Of a stretch of DNA of 64,000 nt, positions 17,759 to 26,413 are shown piece by piece. The position numbers and the translations under genes are program-made. Source of the stretch: Shewanella sp. Choline-02u-19 (GTDB taxonomy: Bacteria; Pseudomonadota; Gammaproteobacteria; Enterobacterales; Shewanellaceae); contig NZ_PJBE01000013.1 of assembly GCF_002836205.1 (NCBI RefSeq), positions 744,001 to 808,000 of the forward strand. The letters run 5' to 3'. A model generated the notes under the pieces. That model ran no database searches, had not been told where the DNA came from, and saw nothing but the letters and a program-made list of their open reading frames with translations. Every line of letters starts with the position of its first letter. Positions within the stretch are counted from its first letter, which is position 1.

Positions 17759-20239
17759 ATGAACACTCTTTTGTTATCACCAGCAGCCACCATTACACCG
17801 AATGCTCATGGTGTGTTATTACAATCGGATCTTGGCGACTTTCAACTGCATGGCAAAGATGTAAGTGAGTTTGTAACCGTTATTGTCCCTTTACTGCGAG
17901 GTGATAATACCGAGCAGGCTGTTTGTGACCAGCTTCCGAGTTATAGCCAAAGCAGTGTGCTGTCAATTATTGCTTTACTAAAGCAACATGGATTAGTGGA
18001 GGAGGTGGAAGCTAATACCGACTTTAAACCGCCTTGGGCGATGCACGAGCGATTTATCAATGCATGGTCAAGCAGTCAGCATTCGGAAGTGGCACTAAAG
18101 GACAAAAGATTACTGGTTATTGGACTCGAGCCTTGGTCTGTCAAAATGGTTGATGAACTGGCTTGTTCTGGCGTCGGGCATATTCATATTATTGATAATG
18201 AATTGATTTCGGCAGATGATATTCTTTGCCATCGTCCGTTCGGTGAGTCTAACCTTGGCTTATTGCGGGGAGAGGTATTAAAAGGCTTGCTACAGCAACA
18301 AGCGCCTTGGTGTAATGTGACGCTACAACCGTTAGAAAAAGGCGACTGCGGCATCCATATCGCGAGTGAGCCCATTTGGGATCTGGTGGTGGTGACTCTC
18401 AGCAAAGAAGCCAAGCATTGGCTTTATCAAATCTCTAAAACATTACATCATTTGGGTTTACCTGCACTCTACGGCAGTTTAGATGGATTGGAATCTTGGG
18501 TGGGACCGGCGGTTAATTTACCACAGCAGACAACGGCAATTGACGCATGCTGGAACTGTTTACGTTTACGACGATTAGGCACTGAAGTGGCACCTGATTT
18601 GGCGCACGAATTAGAAAAAACAGCTTATAAAAATCAGCAAACAAGCCGAGCTCGCAGCATGTTAACCTCGATGGCTGCGTTGACGGGTCACCAGTTATCA
18701 ATGGAAGTGTTGAAGCTGCTAGTGGGTTACATTCAGAGCGATCTCGTGGGAAAAGTGAATGTACAGAATCTGGTGACCAATAAAGCAGAGCAGCATCAGA
18801 TCATTCCTGTACCTTGGTGTAAGGTCTGCGGCTATGACCACGATACAGCGGCCGCTCATATCCATTCAATTAATGAGCGTCAACGGCAAGCTGCAAACAT
18901 GCAAGTGGGGGCAATGAGTGCTGTTTCTGCACATCAAATTTCACAGGCCAATCCGCTAAATAGTGTTGGTACGGCTGAGGATGTCACCGATCTTTTTGAA
19001 GGTTGGATAGATGCTAAGACTGGCATTATCCGTCAGCTCACAGGACACTCTCCACAGCTTCCTGACTTTCCGATCACGGCATCGGCCAATGTGGCCAACT
19101 TTACGTCTGGCCACTTTGATCCCAGAGCCGCTGGGCATGTTGGTTCCGGTAAAGGTTTAGACAGTGTGTCTGCGCATATCAGCGCTATCGGCGAAGCTAT
19201 TGAACGATACTCTGCTGCAAGATACCGTCTGGAAGATTGCCATTACGCTTCAATTAGTCAGCTGACGGGAGAGTATTTAGATCCAAACGACTTAGTTCTA
19301 TATTCAAAAAAACAATACCATACACCGCAGTTTCCGTTTTCTCGTTGGAATAAAAAACGAAAAATACACTGGAGTAAAGGCATGTTTTTAGGGACTCAAA
19401 CACCGGTATGGGTACCGTCATTAGTTAGCTATTTTAACTTTAGCTGTCCTTATGAAGAGCAGTTTAGCCAAGTGTCATCCAATGGGCTCGCGGCAGGGCA
19501 AGATAATGACGATGCTGCAATTAGAGCAACATACGAGCTTATTGAACGAGATGCCATGATGCTCACTTGGTATGCCCAGCATCCGTGTAAACGACTTAAA
19601 CTCGATGCTGTTAATCACGGAAAAATGCGGGTGATGTTGGATGAGTTAACGGCAATGGGAATGAGCTTAGAGCTCTACTTGCTCGACGTCGGTATTCATG
19701 TGCCAACGGTGGTTTGTCTCGCGTTTGGTGACGGGATACGAACACCTGCAGTTTCGGTTGCACTGGCTTGTCATGGAGACATTGCGGTCGCGATGAAAAA
19801 AGCACTACTTGAGCAAGGGCATGTCATGCCTTACTTGTGTTACCTGATGGGAACGGGCGCCAAAGTGCCACAGCATGTTGGTGAAGTACAAAGTCTAGAA
19901 GATCACGCGGCCTACTATTTTAAAATGAATAACAAGTCTGCTTTTGATTTCATGCGCCAAGCTGATGAACACTCGATTGATATTGATCAATGGCCATATC
20001 CCATTGTGAAGGATGCGACCGATCTAAATCAGAGGTTATGTAATGCCAATGTTGACGTTGCCATTGTCGATGTGACCTCTCCAGATGTTGCACTGAGTCC
20101 ATTTAGGGTTGCCAGAGCGGTGGGAAAAAATATGCAGCCAATTCATTTTGGGGAGCAATTTAAACGGATTGATAACCCACGCTTGCAGCAGTTACTCAAG
20201 GGTAAGGTTGTCAATATGTACCCTCACCCTATTGCGTAG
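17759..20239 (+). CDS. Fused E1-like/YcaO azoline cyclodehydratase (TOMM type)
   Basis: 826 residues from ATG 17759, chosen because AAAGGA lies eight bases upstream; the frame also opens at TTG 17738. Residues 1-85 resemble a winged-helix RiPP recognition element. Residues 110-390 are an E1/ThiF-like domain with a four-cysteine zinc site, CWNC (264-267) and CKVC (354-357). From about residue 410 runs a YcaO domain with GSGKG (462-466), GEAIERYS (478-485) and ELIERDA, the acidic residues expected for ATP/Mg binding. This is the same order as fused cyanobactin cyclodehydratases of the PatD/TruD type, which convert Cys, Ser or Thr to azolines. The C-terminus ends PHPIA instead of the usual Pro-x-Pro-x-Pro. 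No FMN-dependent dehydrogenase gene is nearby. Confidence 0.88.
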   Translation: MNTLLLSPAATITPNAHGVLLQSDLGDFQLHGKDVSEFVTVIVPLLRGDNTEQAVCDQLPSYSQSSVLSIIALLKQHGLVEEVEANTDFKPPWAMHERFINAWSSSQHSEVALKDKRLLVIGLEPWSVKMVDELACSGVGHIHIIDNELISADDILCHRPFGESNLGLLRGEVLKGLLQQQAPWCNVTLQPLEKGDCGIHIASEPIWDLVVVTLSKEAKHWLYQISKTLHHLGLPALYGSLDGLESWVGPAVNLPQQTTAIDACWNCLRLRRLGTEVAPDLAHELEKTAYKNQQTSRARSMLTSMAALTGHQLSMEVLKLLVGYIQSDLVGKVNVQNLVTNKAEQHQIIPVPWCKVCGYDHDTAAAHIHSINERQRQAANMQVGAMSAVSAHQISQANPLNSVGTAEDVTDLFEGWIDAKTGIIRQLTGHSPQLPDFPITASANVANFTSGHFDPRAAGHVGSGKGLDSVSAHISAIGEAIERYSAARYRLEDCHYASISQLTGEYLDPNDLVLYSKKQYHTPQFPFSRWNKKRKIHWSKGMFLGTQTPVWVPSLVSYFNFSCPYEEQFSQVSSNGLAAGQDNDDAAIRATYELIERDAMMLTWYAQHPCKRLKLDAVNHGKMRVMLDELTAMGMSLELYLLDVGIHVPTVVCLAFGDGIRTPAVSVALACHGDIAVAMKKALLEQGHVMPYLCYLMGTGAKVPQHVGEVQSLEDHAAYYFKMNNKSAFDFMRQADEHSIDIDQWPYPIVKDATDLNQRLCNANVDVAIVDVTSPDVALSPFRVARAVGKNMQPIHFGEQFKRIDNPRLQQLLKGKVVNMYPHPIA

Positions 20240-20340
20240 TGATTGATTATTTGCAGTTGCCGCTAAGTGACCTCTTAATGCTAACAGCAGGTAACACGTC
20301 AGCGGCAGCCTAAAAACTAAATAACATCAAGGATGAACAA

Positions 20341-21294
20341 ATGAATGTACTGGTATGTGGTACTAATTATGGCGCAACCTATATTCGCGCGTTGGCAACA
20401 CAACCGCAAAACCTTACTTTGGCGGGAATATTATCTACGGGCAGCAAACGTTCAATTGAGTATGCGCAGCAAATGCAGGTACCGCATTTTACCCAAATAG
20501 AACAGATCCCGTCAGGCAGCATTGATATCGCTTGTATCGCGGTGTCCGGTGAGGCTGGGCAAAATTTGACCGCGCAGTGCCTTAATAAAGGCATTCATGT
20601 TTTGTGTGAACACCCTGTGGGCGAAGAGTTTGTGCGTTACGCGCTTAGTTTAGCGGCGCAAAAAGGCTGCCGTTTTCATGTTAATGCTCATTTTGCTGAT
20701 CTTACTGCACCGCAAGCATTTTACAGTGCGATGGCAATAGCTATGCAGCAAGGTACTTGTCTACATTTCGACTTGAATGTTAATTTACGCACGTTATATT
20801 CTGGATTGGATTTGTTGGGAAGGGCTATTGGCTCATTGGCTAATATTGAACTCCAATCAGCACCACAAACAGCAGGCCAAGTAAGACAATTATTTGAAAC
20901 TATATTACTGAAGGGCCCTGAGTTATCGGTATCAATCTTATGCCAAAACTTTGCGTCAGAGCATGATGATGGAAGTGCTACATTACTTAATCATCGTGTC
21001 AGCGCGACCTTTGTTCATGGTAATTTGTTACTTTGTGAAACCGCGGGGCCGGTTTATTGGTTCCCATCACCGGTTTCAATGCCTGCAGAGTCATGGCGCA
21101 GTTATCTACCTGTTCAAGTCGAGGCTAGCGATCAGTACCAGTTAATGCAGCAGCGAGATAATGCCAATATTACGGCATTAAATAAACTCATTGTCAGTAT
21201 TGCAGAGCCCAGCGCTATAATTGAGCAGCAGCCTGAATACTTGCTGGGATTGTCGAGTTTATGGGGAAAAACAATGGCATTTTTACAGAAATAA
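20341..21294 (+). CDS. Thiazolinyl imide reductase-like Gfo/Idh/MocA oxidoreductase
   Basis: 317 residues with AAGGA seven bases before the ATG. The N-terminal Rossmann motif VCGTNYGATY (5-14), the GSKRSIEYA segment (34-42) and EHP (90-92, in place of the usual EKP of Gfo/Idh/MocA enzymes) match thiazolinyl imide reductases such as Irp3 of yersiniabactin and PchG of pyochelin synthesis. Those NADPH enzymes reduce a thiazoline ring to a thiazolidine. LYSGLDLLGRAIG aligns with the corresponding C-terminal region. Position as last gene of the locus, 101 bases after the YcaO gene and with no terminator seen between them, suggests it acts on rings made by that enzyme. There are no siderophore NRPS genes in the window. 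Confidence 0.78.
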   Translation: MNVLVCGTNYGATYIRALATQPQNLTLAGILSTGSKRSIEYAQQMQVPHFTQIEQIPSGSIDIACIAVSGEAGQNLTAQCLNKGIHVLCEHPVGEEFVRYALSLAAQKGCRFHVNAHFADLTAPQAFYSAMAIAMQQGTCLHFDLNVNLRTLYSGLDLLGRAIGSLANIELQSAPQTAGQVRQLFETILLKGPELSVSILCQNFASEHDDGSATLLNHRVSATFVHGNLLLCETAGPVYWFPSPVSMPAESWRSYLPVQVEASDQYQLMQQRDNANITALNKLIVSIAEPSAIIEQQPEYLLGLSSLWGKTMAFLQK

Positions 21295-21406
21295 CGCCTC
21301 TGATTAGATGTTACTTTTGATGGTGTTCCTAACCTTTTTACGTCGTACTTTAACGGGTCATTTTTGATTTATAAGTATAAATAAGTTGGTCGGTGATTTG
21401 TAGATT

Positions 21407-22077
21407 ATGTTGAAAGTCTGGATGGAAAAAGACTGGGATAGAATGCTAGAGATTGTATTAGTTCCATTTACTTTACTTGGGCTAAGTGTGTGGATAGAAG
21501 CTGAAATATCGTCTTGGCAGGAAGATATTGCAGTTACACAAATGGTAGACAGTTATTTTGATGGCATTACAGACATATTATCTTCAGAAGGAGCTGAATT
21601 ATCTCACTATGCGGCTATTGCTCGTAGTCGAGCCCTATTTTTTAGGTTGCAAGAGCTGGAACGGAAAGAGGAAATGATTAACGTACTGCGCTATCTTTCG
21701 GAGGCAAGTCCCGATATTTTACGTGGCAGTCCATTTGAACAGGATCAGCAAGCCTCTCAGTACTATATTGATTTTAGTTATTCAATCTATCCAGTAGCGA
21801 TATTCAAATTATGGAACTAGAAGATATGATTTTTATATCTTCAAACTTTGAGCAATCATCATTTTATAATTTTCCATGTGAAGCATGTAGTTTCACTGCA
21901 TCATCATTTCGTAACGCTGATTTTTTAATGGTTAGTTTAGCAGGAAGTGACCTTACTGATGTTTATTTTACAGGGAGTAATATAGGTGAGGTGGATTTAG
22001 AAGGAGCCATTCTTGATTATGCTAAATGGAGCGATGGAAGAGTGTGCGTAAAAGGTTCTATCGGTATATGTAAATAA
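21407..22077 (+). pseudogene. Pentapeptide-repeat protein gene, disrupted by a frame change
   Basis: Two overlapping frames look like one gene. 21407-21820 encodes a membrane-helix-bearing N-terminal part (VLVPFTLLGLSVW, then a helical domain with LRYLSEASPDILRG). 21811-22077, in the frame one base back, encodes pentapeptide-like repeats (SSFRNADFLMVSLAGSDL, FTGSNIGEVDLEGA). The downstream frame is open from 21778, so the break lies within 21778-21820. A single-base gain or loss would join them. No classic slippery heptamer is visible there, so programmed frameshifting is less likely than mutation or a sequencing error. Function of the family is unknown. Confidence 0.6.
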
Positions 22078-22087
22078 CACATTAGCT

Positions 22088-22130
22088 AATGAATAAGGAT
22101 AAGACGCGTGCTGTCGCATCCTTATTCATT
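22088..22130. repeat. 13-bp perfect inverted repeat
   Basis: AATGAATAAGGAT (22088-22100) and ATCCTTATTCATT (22118-22130) pair exactly around a 17-base loop. It lies 11 bases after the pentapeptide gene and may act as its terminator, although no T-run follows. Confidence 0.65.
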
Positions 22131-23242
22131 GACAACGAGCTCCTTTAATATCCAGTTGTCCATCAAGAATACGTTCGGTTTGCAGTGATGAAGAGGGTTG
22201 CCTTACTTTAGTCTGTATGGCCATTATAACTATGGGCAAGTACTTAATTTATCTAATATAAGTGCGTTGTATTTACTCTAATCCGTACACATTGGATTAG
22301 TGGCGGTTGCGTTATTCATTTCGTGATTCGGTATTTAACATAGGCATAGATGGATTGCATCTCTGACCTAATAAAAACGATAAGCATATGTGCCGCTGAC
22401 CGTTTTATGCTCATTTAAACTATACGTTTATTACTTAAATTTAAAGGTAAATTAACAGTATTGACTTGACTGAAGTACCTGGGTAAGACCTTTTGATTGC
22501 TGCCATTGTAGATAAAGTTTCACCACTAATAGATCATCTTTTTTAGTGGGGCAGTTGTTTTTGTAAACCCGCGTAACTCGATTATTTCATCATTCTGAAA
22601 GAAAAATAAAATACCTGATGACAAGCTAACAGAGCTAACAGAGCTAACAGAGCTAACAGAGCTAACAGAGCTAACAGAGCTAACTCTGAGTTTGTATACT
22701 TTACCTTTATAGCTCCATATTTTATTTTTTAATAACTTTAAGCTTGGGACGATACTTTACAATCCAACTTGTTGGCGTAACGTTAATTTGTATAATACTT
22801 TTTTCATTATATTCAGGACAAGAATTTAAATGGTTATTAATATCAGATGATGACGGTGAGATATAAAAACTTTTACGGACATAATATAAACCTATACAAG
22901 AATTTAAAGATAGTAGCTATTATATATCAGCATTAAGTTACATGTTTAAGTAGCAGGGCATGAATTGCTTATGACGTTGTTTATAAAATCTTCCCTCACC
23001 GCTGTATTGATTCTGGTGGCGTTTGCAGGTCTTCCATTCCCTTGAATCGTAGGCTTTTAGACTGTTGCATCTATTGCTGCATGTGTCACGGAGCCTCAAT
23101 GGATCGAAAAAGGAAAGACAAATTTAACTATCGACATGTTTATGAAGCTCGATAATATTAATTTATCTAATTAAATAAATTGAACTTTATCTTTTATTAT
23201 ATAGAATATGTACTTATTCTTTGTAACAATGGACTGTGCACA
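22131..23242. other. Gene-poor AT-rich region
   Basis: About 1.1 kb with no convincing gene. It contains a 9-bp tandem repeat (22624-22684). A 32-codon frame on the minus strand (22126-22224) and a 24-codon frame with a hydrophobic, signal-like sequence (from 22972) are both too short to support without comparison. Frequent stops in all frames and odd composition suggest remnants of decayed accessory genes. Confidence 0.55.
22624..22684 (+). repeat. 9-bp tandem repeat, 6.8 copies
   Basis: The unit AGCTAACAG is repeated six times without error, followed by a seven-base partial copy. It is non-coding and adds three codons per unit only if translated, which seems unlikely here. Copy number is likely to vary between strains through replication slippage. 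Confidence 0.95.
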
Positions 23243-24661
23243 ATGATAAGGAAACCCCTCAAAATAAGCCTATTTTTCATGACTTTATTGGCCTCAGTAA
23301 CGAATATCCAAGCTGCTGAATTAGCTATTATCTCCGATTACAAACCCAACTGTATTGTTGATATATTAGCGCCTATATCACTCACAGTGAATACACCAAA
23401 ATACCAGGATTTAGGACCGCCTGAGGAAAGTACAGCTTTTGCACTTATACTTCAACAATTACGTGAAGAAGCCACTGCACAAGGTGCTGACATAGTATTA
23501 TTAACTAATGTCAAAAATAAAAAGATCACAATAGCAAAAAGAAAAACAAGTAAATCTAGCTTAATAATACACATTGAAGCGCAGTTATACACCGTATGTG
23601 AAGCCGATAAATCTTTTAGTCATGAGCGAACCGCTTATACGGCTGATGGTTACGAACTACAAACAATGAGCTACCAATATACAATCTCCCCCAATGTTAT
23701 AAAGCCAACAGAACCGATAGTGGTTGCCAATAATATGGTTTTACCAGCTGCTAATATCTCTTTTGCAACGGGTGTGTATGACATAAAGTTGGGAGCGAGC
23801 ACAGCCCAAACAGCCGAAAAGTTGGGTCCTCCAAGTATAACTCTCACACTTTTAAACCACGAACAAATATGGGGCTACGGACGTAACCTTTGGTTTACTT
23901 ATTCAGCTGATAGGTTGAAATCTGTTAGCTCAGAGCTTTCGTTATTAAATAGTGCAGGCCAAAATAGTATCGGCTATAGAGATGGTTTTGATGATATTGA
24001 GTGGCAACTAGAGGGGATCATCGCTGCGCACAATAGCCCAATTGAGCAAGTAAGAGATTCGCTCTCGCAGTACGATATTAAAGAGAGTTCAGATCAAATA
24101 GTTATTACTCAAAAGCAACAACGCCTTATATTACAATTTGATGATTTTCACCCTACAACAAAAGACAAACCAGTGACTTTACTCACTCACTTCACGTTAA
24201 CGGATAATGAATATGAGGCGAAAAAGCAAGCACTTCCTCAATTGACATCGGAACAAGAGCAATGGCTGTATAAGCACTTGCAACCTAATAATGTAGAGCT
24301 GATGACGCTACCAAACTTGCTTAAGCAGATCCCGCAAACCAATAAAATAAATATAGCGAGTGATGAGAAGCAGTGGTGGCTAGTCGGTAATCATGTTCTT
24401 TTACAATTTGATGATATTGAGCTCAGCCAAGCTCATATTAGTGAACCGTTTTTTACAGACAGTAAAAGCGATTCATTTTCATTGTCTGTAAAATCGCTGC
24501 AACTGCCTCAGGATAAACAAGGAATGTTAGCTTTATATGAAGACGCTATCGATAACAATGATGCAATTGATATCTTGCGGGAACATTTTAACCTCATCGC
24601 AAAATTTGAGTCAGAGGAAGATGATGCGGTAATTTATGATTTGTTTTTTACTTATTATTGA
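23243..24661 (+). CDS. Secreted protein of unknown function
   Basis: 472 residues from ATG 23243, where a signal peptide begins (MIRKPLKISLFFMTLLASV, cleavage near IQA-AE at 25-27). A longer frame opens at 23180, but the extra 21 residues do not look like a signal. The N-terminal region contains one cysteine pair (C36 and C112, numbering from M1) that might form a disulfide, then a segment (LGASTAQTAEKLGPPSITL) that resembles folds measuring or binding in the periplasm, but I cannot name the family. The C-terminal half is acidic and rich in Leu, Gln and Asp. It stands alone, with a bidirectional terminator downstream. Base composition is AT-rich like its surroundings. Confidence 0.7.
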   Translation: MIRKPLKISLFFMTLLASVTNIQAAELAIISDYKPNCIVDILAPISLTVNTPKYQDLGPPEESTAFALILQQLREEATAQGADIVLLTNVKNKKITIAKRKTSKSSLIIHIEAQLYTVCEADKSFSHERTAYTADGYELQTMSYQYTISPNVIKPTEPIVVANNMVLPAANISFATGVYDIKLGASTAQTAEKLGPPSITLTLLNHEQIWGYGRNLWFTYSADRLKSVSSELSLLNSAGQNSIGYRDGFDDIEWQLEGIIAAHNSPIEQVRDSLSQYDIKESSDQIVITQKQQRLILQFDDFHPTTKDKPVTLLTHFTLTDNEYEAKKQALPQLTSEQEQWLYKHLQPNNVELMTLPNLLKQIPQTNKINIASDEKQWWLVGNHVLLQFDDIELSQAHISEPFFTDSKSDSFSLSVKSLQLPQDKQGMLALYEDAIDNNDAIDILREHFNLIAKFESEEDDAVIYDLFFTYY

Positions 24662-24723
24662 CCCTCATTGAATTCAATAGTCGATCCCGTATTCAGCGGT
24701 TCAGTTACAACATCAGTTAACAG

Positions 24724-24750
24724 AAAAGCGCCCTTGCAATGGCGCTTTTT
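24724..24750. terminator. Bidirectional terminator
   Basis: The stem AAAAGCGCC with GGCGCTTTT encloses a loop of eight bases and has A-rich and T-rich flanks. It serves the gene at 23243 and, on the other strand, the small frame at 24779. Confidence 0.88.
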
Positions 24751-24778
24751 CATTAATACGTTTAGTTAAAAATGCGTG

Positions 24779-24928
24779 TTACTCAACTAAAGGCTCAGCT
24801 TTGTAATACCAATTAAGCAGTGCATGGTTAACGTCGCGGTGCTTCGCAACGTCAGAGCAAGGAGAGGACTGTTCGTCGATATCAAAAACGGCCAGTTCGC
24901 CATGCCTAGCTCTCACCATAACGTTCAT
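24779..24928 (-). CDS. Small conserved-looking protein or gene remnant
   Basis: 49 codons on the minus strand. The product starts MNVMVRARHGELAVFDID and ends NWYYKAEPLVE, with balanced composition like a true protein. The frame continues nine codons upstream of the ATG (ending in DYCGSKG) before a stop, so it may be the 3' remnant of a larger gene rather than a complete small gene. No good ribosome-binding site is seen. A terminator follows on its strand. I do not recognise the family. Confidence 0.4.
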   Translation of the reverse strand: MNVMVRARHGELAVFDIDEQSSPCSDVAKHRDVNHALLNWYYKAEPLVE

Positions 24929-25117
24929 GCCTTTGCTTCCACAATAGTCTGTAAACTAGCGCTCAGCTGCATAATTCTTTTGCAATCACATTAATGCCTT
25001 GAATAAATTAAATGATGATTGAAATTCAAAGGGGTGATGTTTATGCTTCGCAGCTCTCAATACAATATAAAGACCTTAAAAAATTAATGTATTGTCGCGC
25101 AAATAAAAGGAAAATTA

Positions 25118-26035
25118 ATGAACTCTTCACAACACTACCCTATAGGCTCAACCGGACAGAAATGGAGCGATGCTGATAAGTTAGCTTGGCTTGCTATGCA
25201 GTCAGTAAAGCGCTCATATCAAGAGCAAGTACTGAGTAAAGTGCTGGCACTAGGGGAACAATTCACCCTAGAGCAATATGGTGCGCTGTCGTGTGATGAG
25301 GCTAAATATCCTTTGTATGCGCTAAAGAGTCATAACTGGCAGCCGACAAAACCGATTATTTTGGTCACCGGCGGCGTACATGGTTACGAGACGAGCGGTG
25401 TGCAAGGGGCTATTCGTTTTATGGAGACAAAAGCGCAAGCTTACGCTGAACATTTTAATATCGTACTCATTCCCTGTGTTAGCCCTTGGGGTTACGAGAC
25501 TATTAACCGCTGGAACCCAGGTGCTATAGATCCAAATCGCTCATTTTATCAAGACAGCCCAGCAGAAGAGTCTGCGGCTGTACTGAACTACTTGGCATCA
25601 ATTAATGCAGACATTTTTGCTCATATTGATTTGCATGAAACGACAGATACTGATAATAGCGAGTTTAGACCGGCGTTAGCCGCACGAGATGCCGTAGTGC
25701 ATGATAATTGGAGTATCCCTGATGGGTTTTATCTCGTTGGTGACACCATTAACCCACAACCTGCTTTTCAAAAGGCGATGATTGCTGCAGTCGAACAAGT
25801 GACTCATATTGCTCCTGCTGATGACAGTGGCAAGCTGATTGGTGTTAAACTGGCACAGTTTGGTGTAATTAATTATGCCACCAAGGCATTGGGGCTGTGT
25901 GCTGGCTTAAGCGGTGCAACATATGTATCAACGACAGAAGTGTACCCAGATAGTCCACTGGTGGATGACGAGAAGTGTATTATCGCTCAGGTTGCGGCGA
26001 TCACCGGTGGTTTGGATTATTTGTTGACACTTTAA
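25118..26035 (+). CDS. M14 family zinc carboxypeptidase
   Basis: 305 residues. Zinc ligands are visible in GGVHGYET (His and Glu of the HxxE motif) and HIDLHET (the third ligand), with the substrate-binding Asn-Arg pair in DPNRSF. This matches M14 metallocarboxypeptidases, which remove C-terminal residues or cleave related amide bonds. No signal peptide is present, so the enzyme is probably cytoplasmic. The start has AAGGAAAA upstream of ATG 25118. It is a single-gene unit with its own terminator. The substrate cannot be read from the sequence. Confidence 0.85.
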   Translation: MNSSQHYPIGSTGQKWSDADKLAWLAMQSVKRSYQEQVLSKVLALGEQFTLEQYGALSCDEAKYPLYALKSHNWQPTKPIILVTGGVHGYETSGVQGAIRFMETKAQAYAEHFNIVLIPCVSPWGYETINRWNPGAIDPNRSFYQDSPAEESAAVLNYLASINADIFAHIDLHETTDTDNSEFRPALAARDAVVHDNWSIPDGFYLVGDTINPQPAFQKAMIAAVEQVTHIAPADDSGKLIGVKLAQFGVINYATKALGLCAGLSGATYVSTTEVYPDSPLVDDEKCIIAQVAAITGGLDYLLTL

Positions 26036-26042
26036 CTACCAT

Positions 26043-26070
26043 CGCCCCATTGTGATAATGGGGCGAATTT
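26043..26070 (+). terminator. Terminator after the M14 peptidase gene
   Basis: CGCCCCATT-GTGAT-AATGGGGCG forms a strong 9-bp stem eight bases past the stop, followed by a short T-rich stretch. The remaining 340 bases to the next gene hold one weak hairpin (around 26222-26244) and no frame of note. Confidence 0.8.
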
Positions 26071-26413
26071 GATCTCTATTAAATGCCTATATATATAAAT
26101 TACAGAGGGGAAAGTGTTGTTTTTGTTCCAGAAACGATATTAGTCACTGCATATGTAATCTACTTTAAAATAATTCACATTCAATTCTAACGTCAATTCA
26201 AACAGAGAACCCACTAATTAAGCGCCTACTAAAGCTAGGAGGCTGCACTTCATGTTTTGTTTAAAACATTCATTTCTAAATCATCAAGTTAACTAGTACT
26301 TCCGTACCTGAAGTTTTTCTTGATACCTTAATTTCTAGTCGTTAGGTTGGCTAAAGAGGTCAGATGTCTGACCTCGTAAAAGACTATTCAGACAATAACA
26401 ATAGAGATAAAAA

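Noticed and set aside
20341..21294. Siderophore biosynthesis role for the reductase
   Set aside because: No NRPS, carrier or salicylate genes in the window; the neighbour is a YcaO enzyme with a Cys-rich protein, which fits better.
21778..21820. Programmed -1 frameshifting in the pentapeptide gene
   Set aside because: No slippery heptamer of the X-XXY-YYZ form in the overlap; mutation or error is simpler.
22624..22684. CRISPR array
   Set aside because: The units are 9 bp with no spacers between them, so it is a plain tandem repeat.
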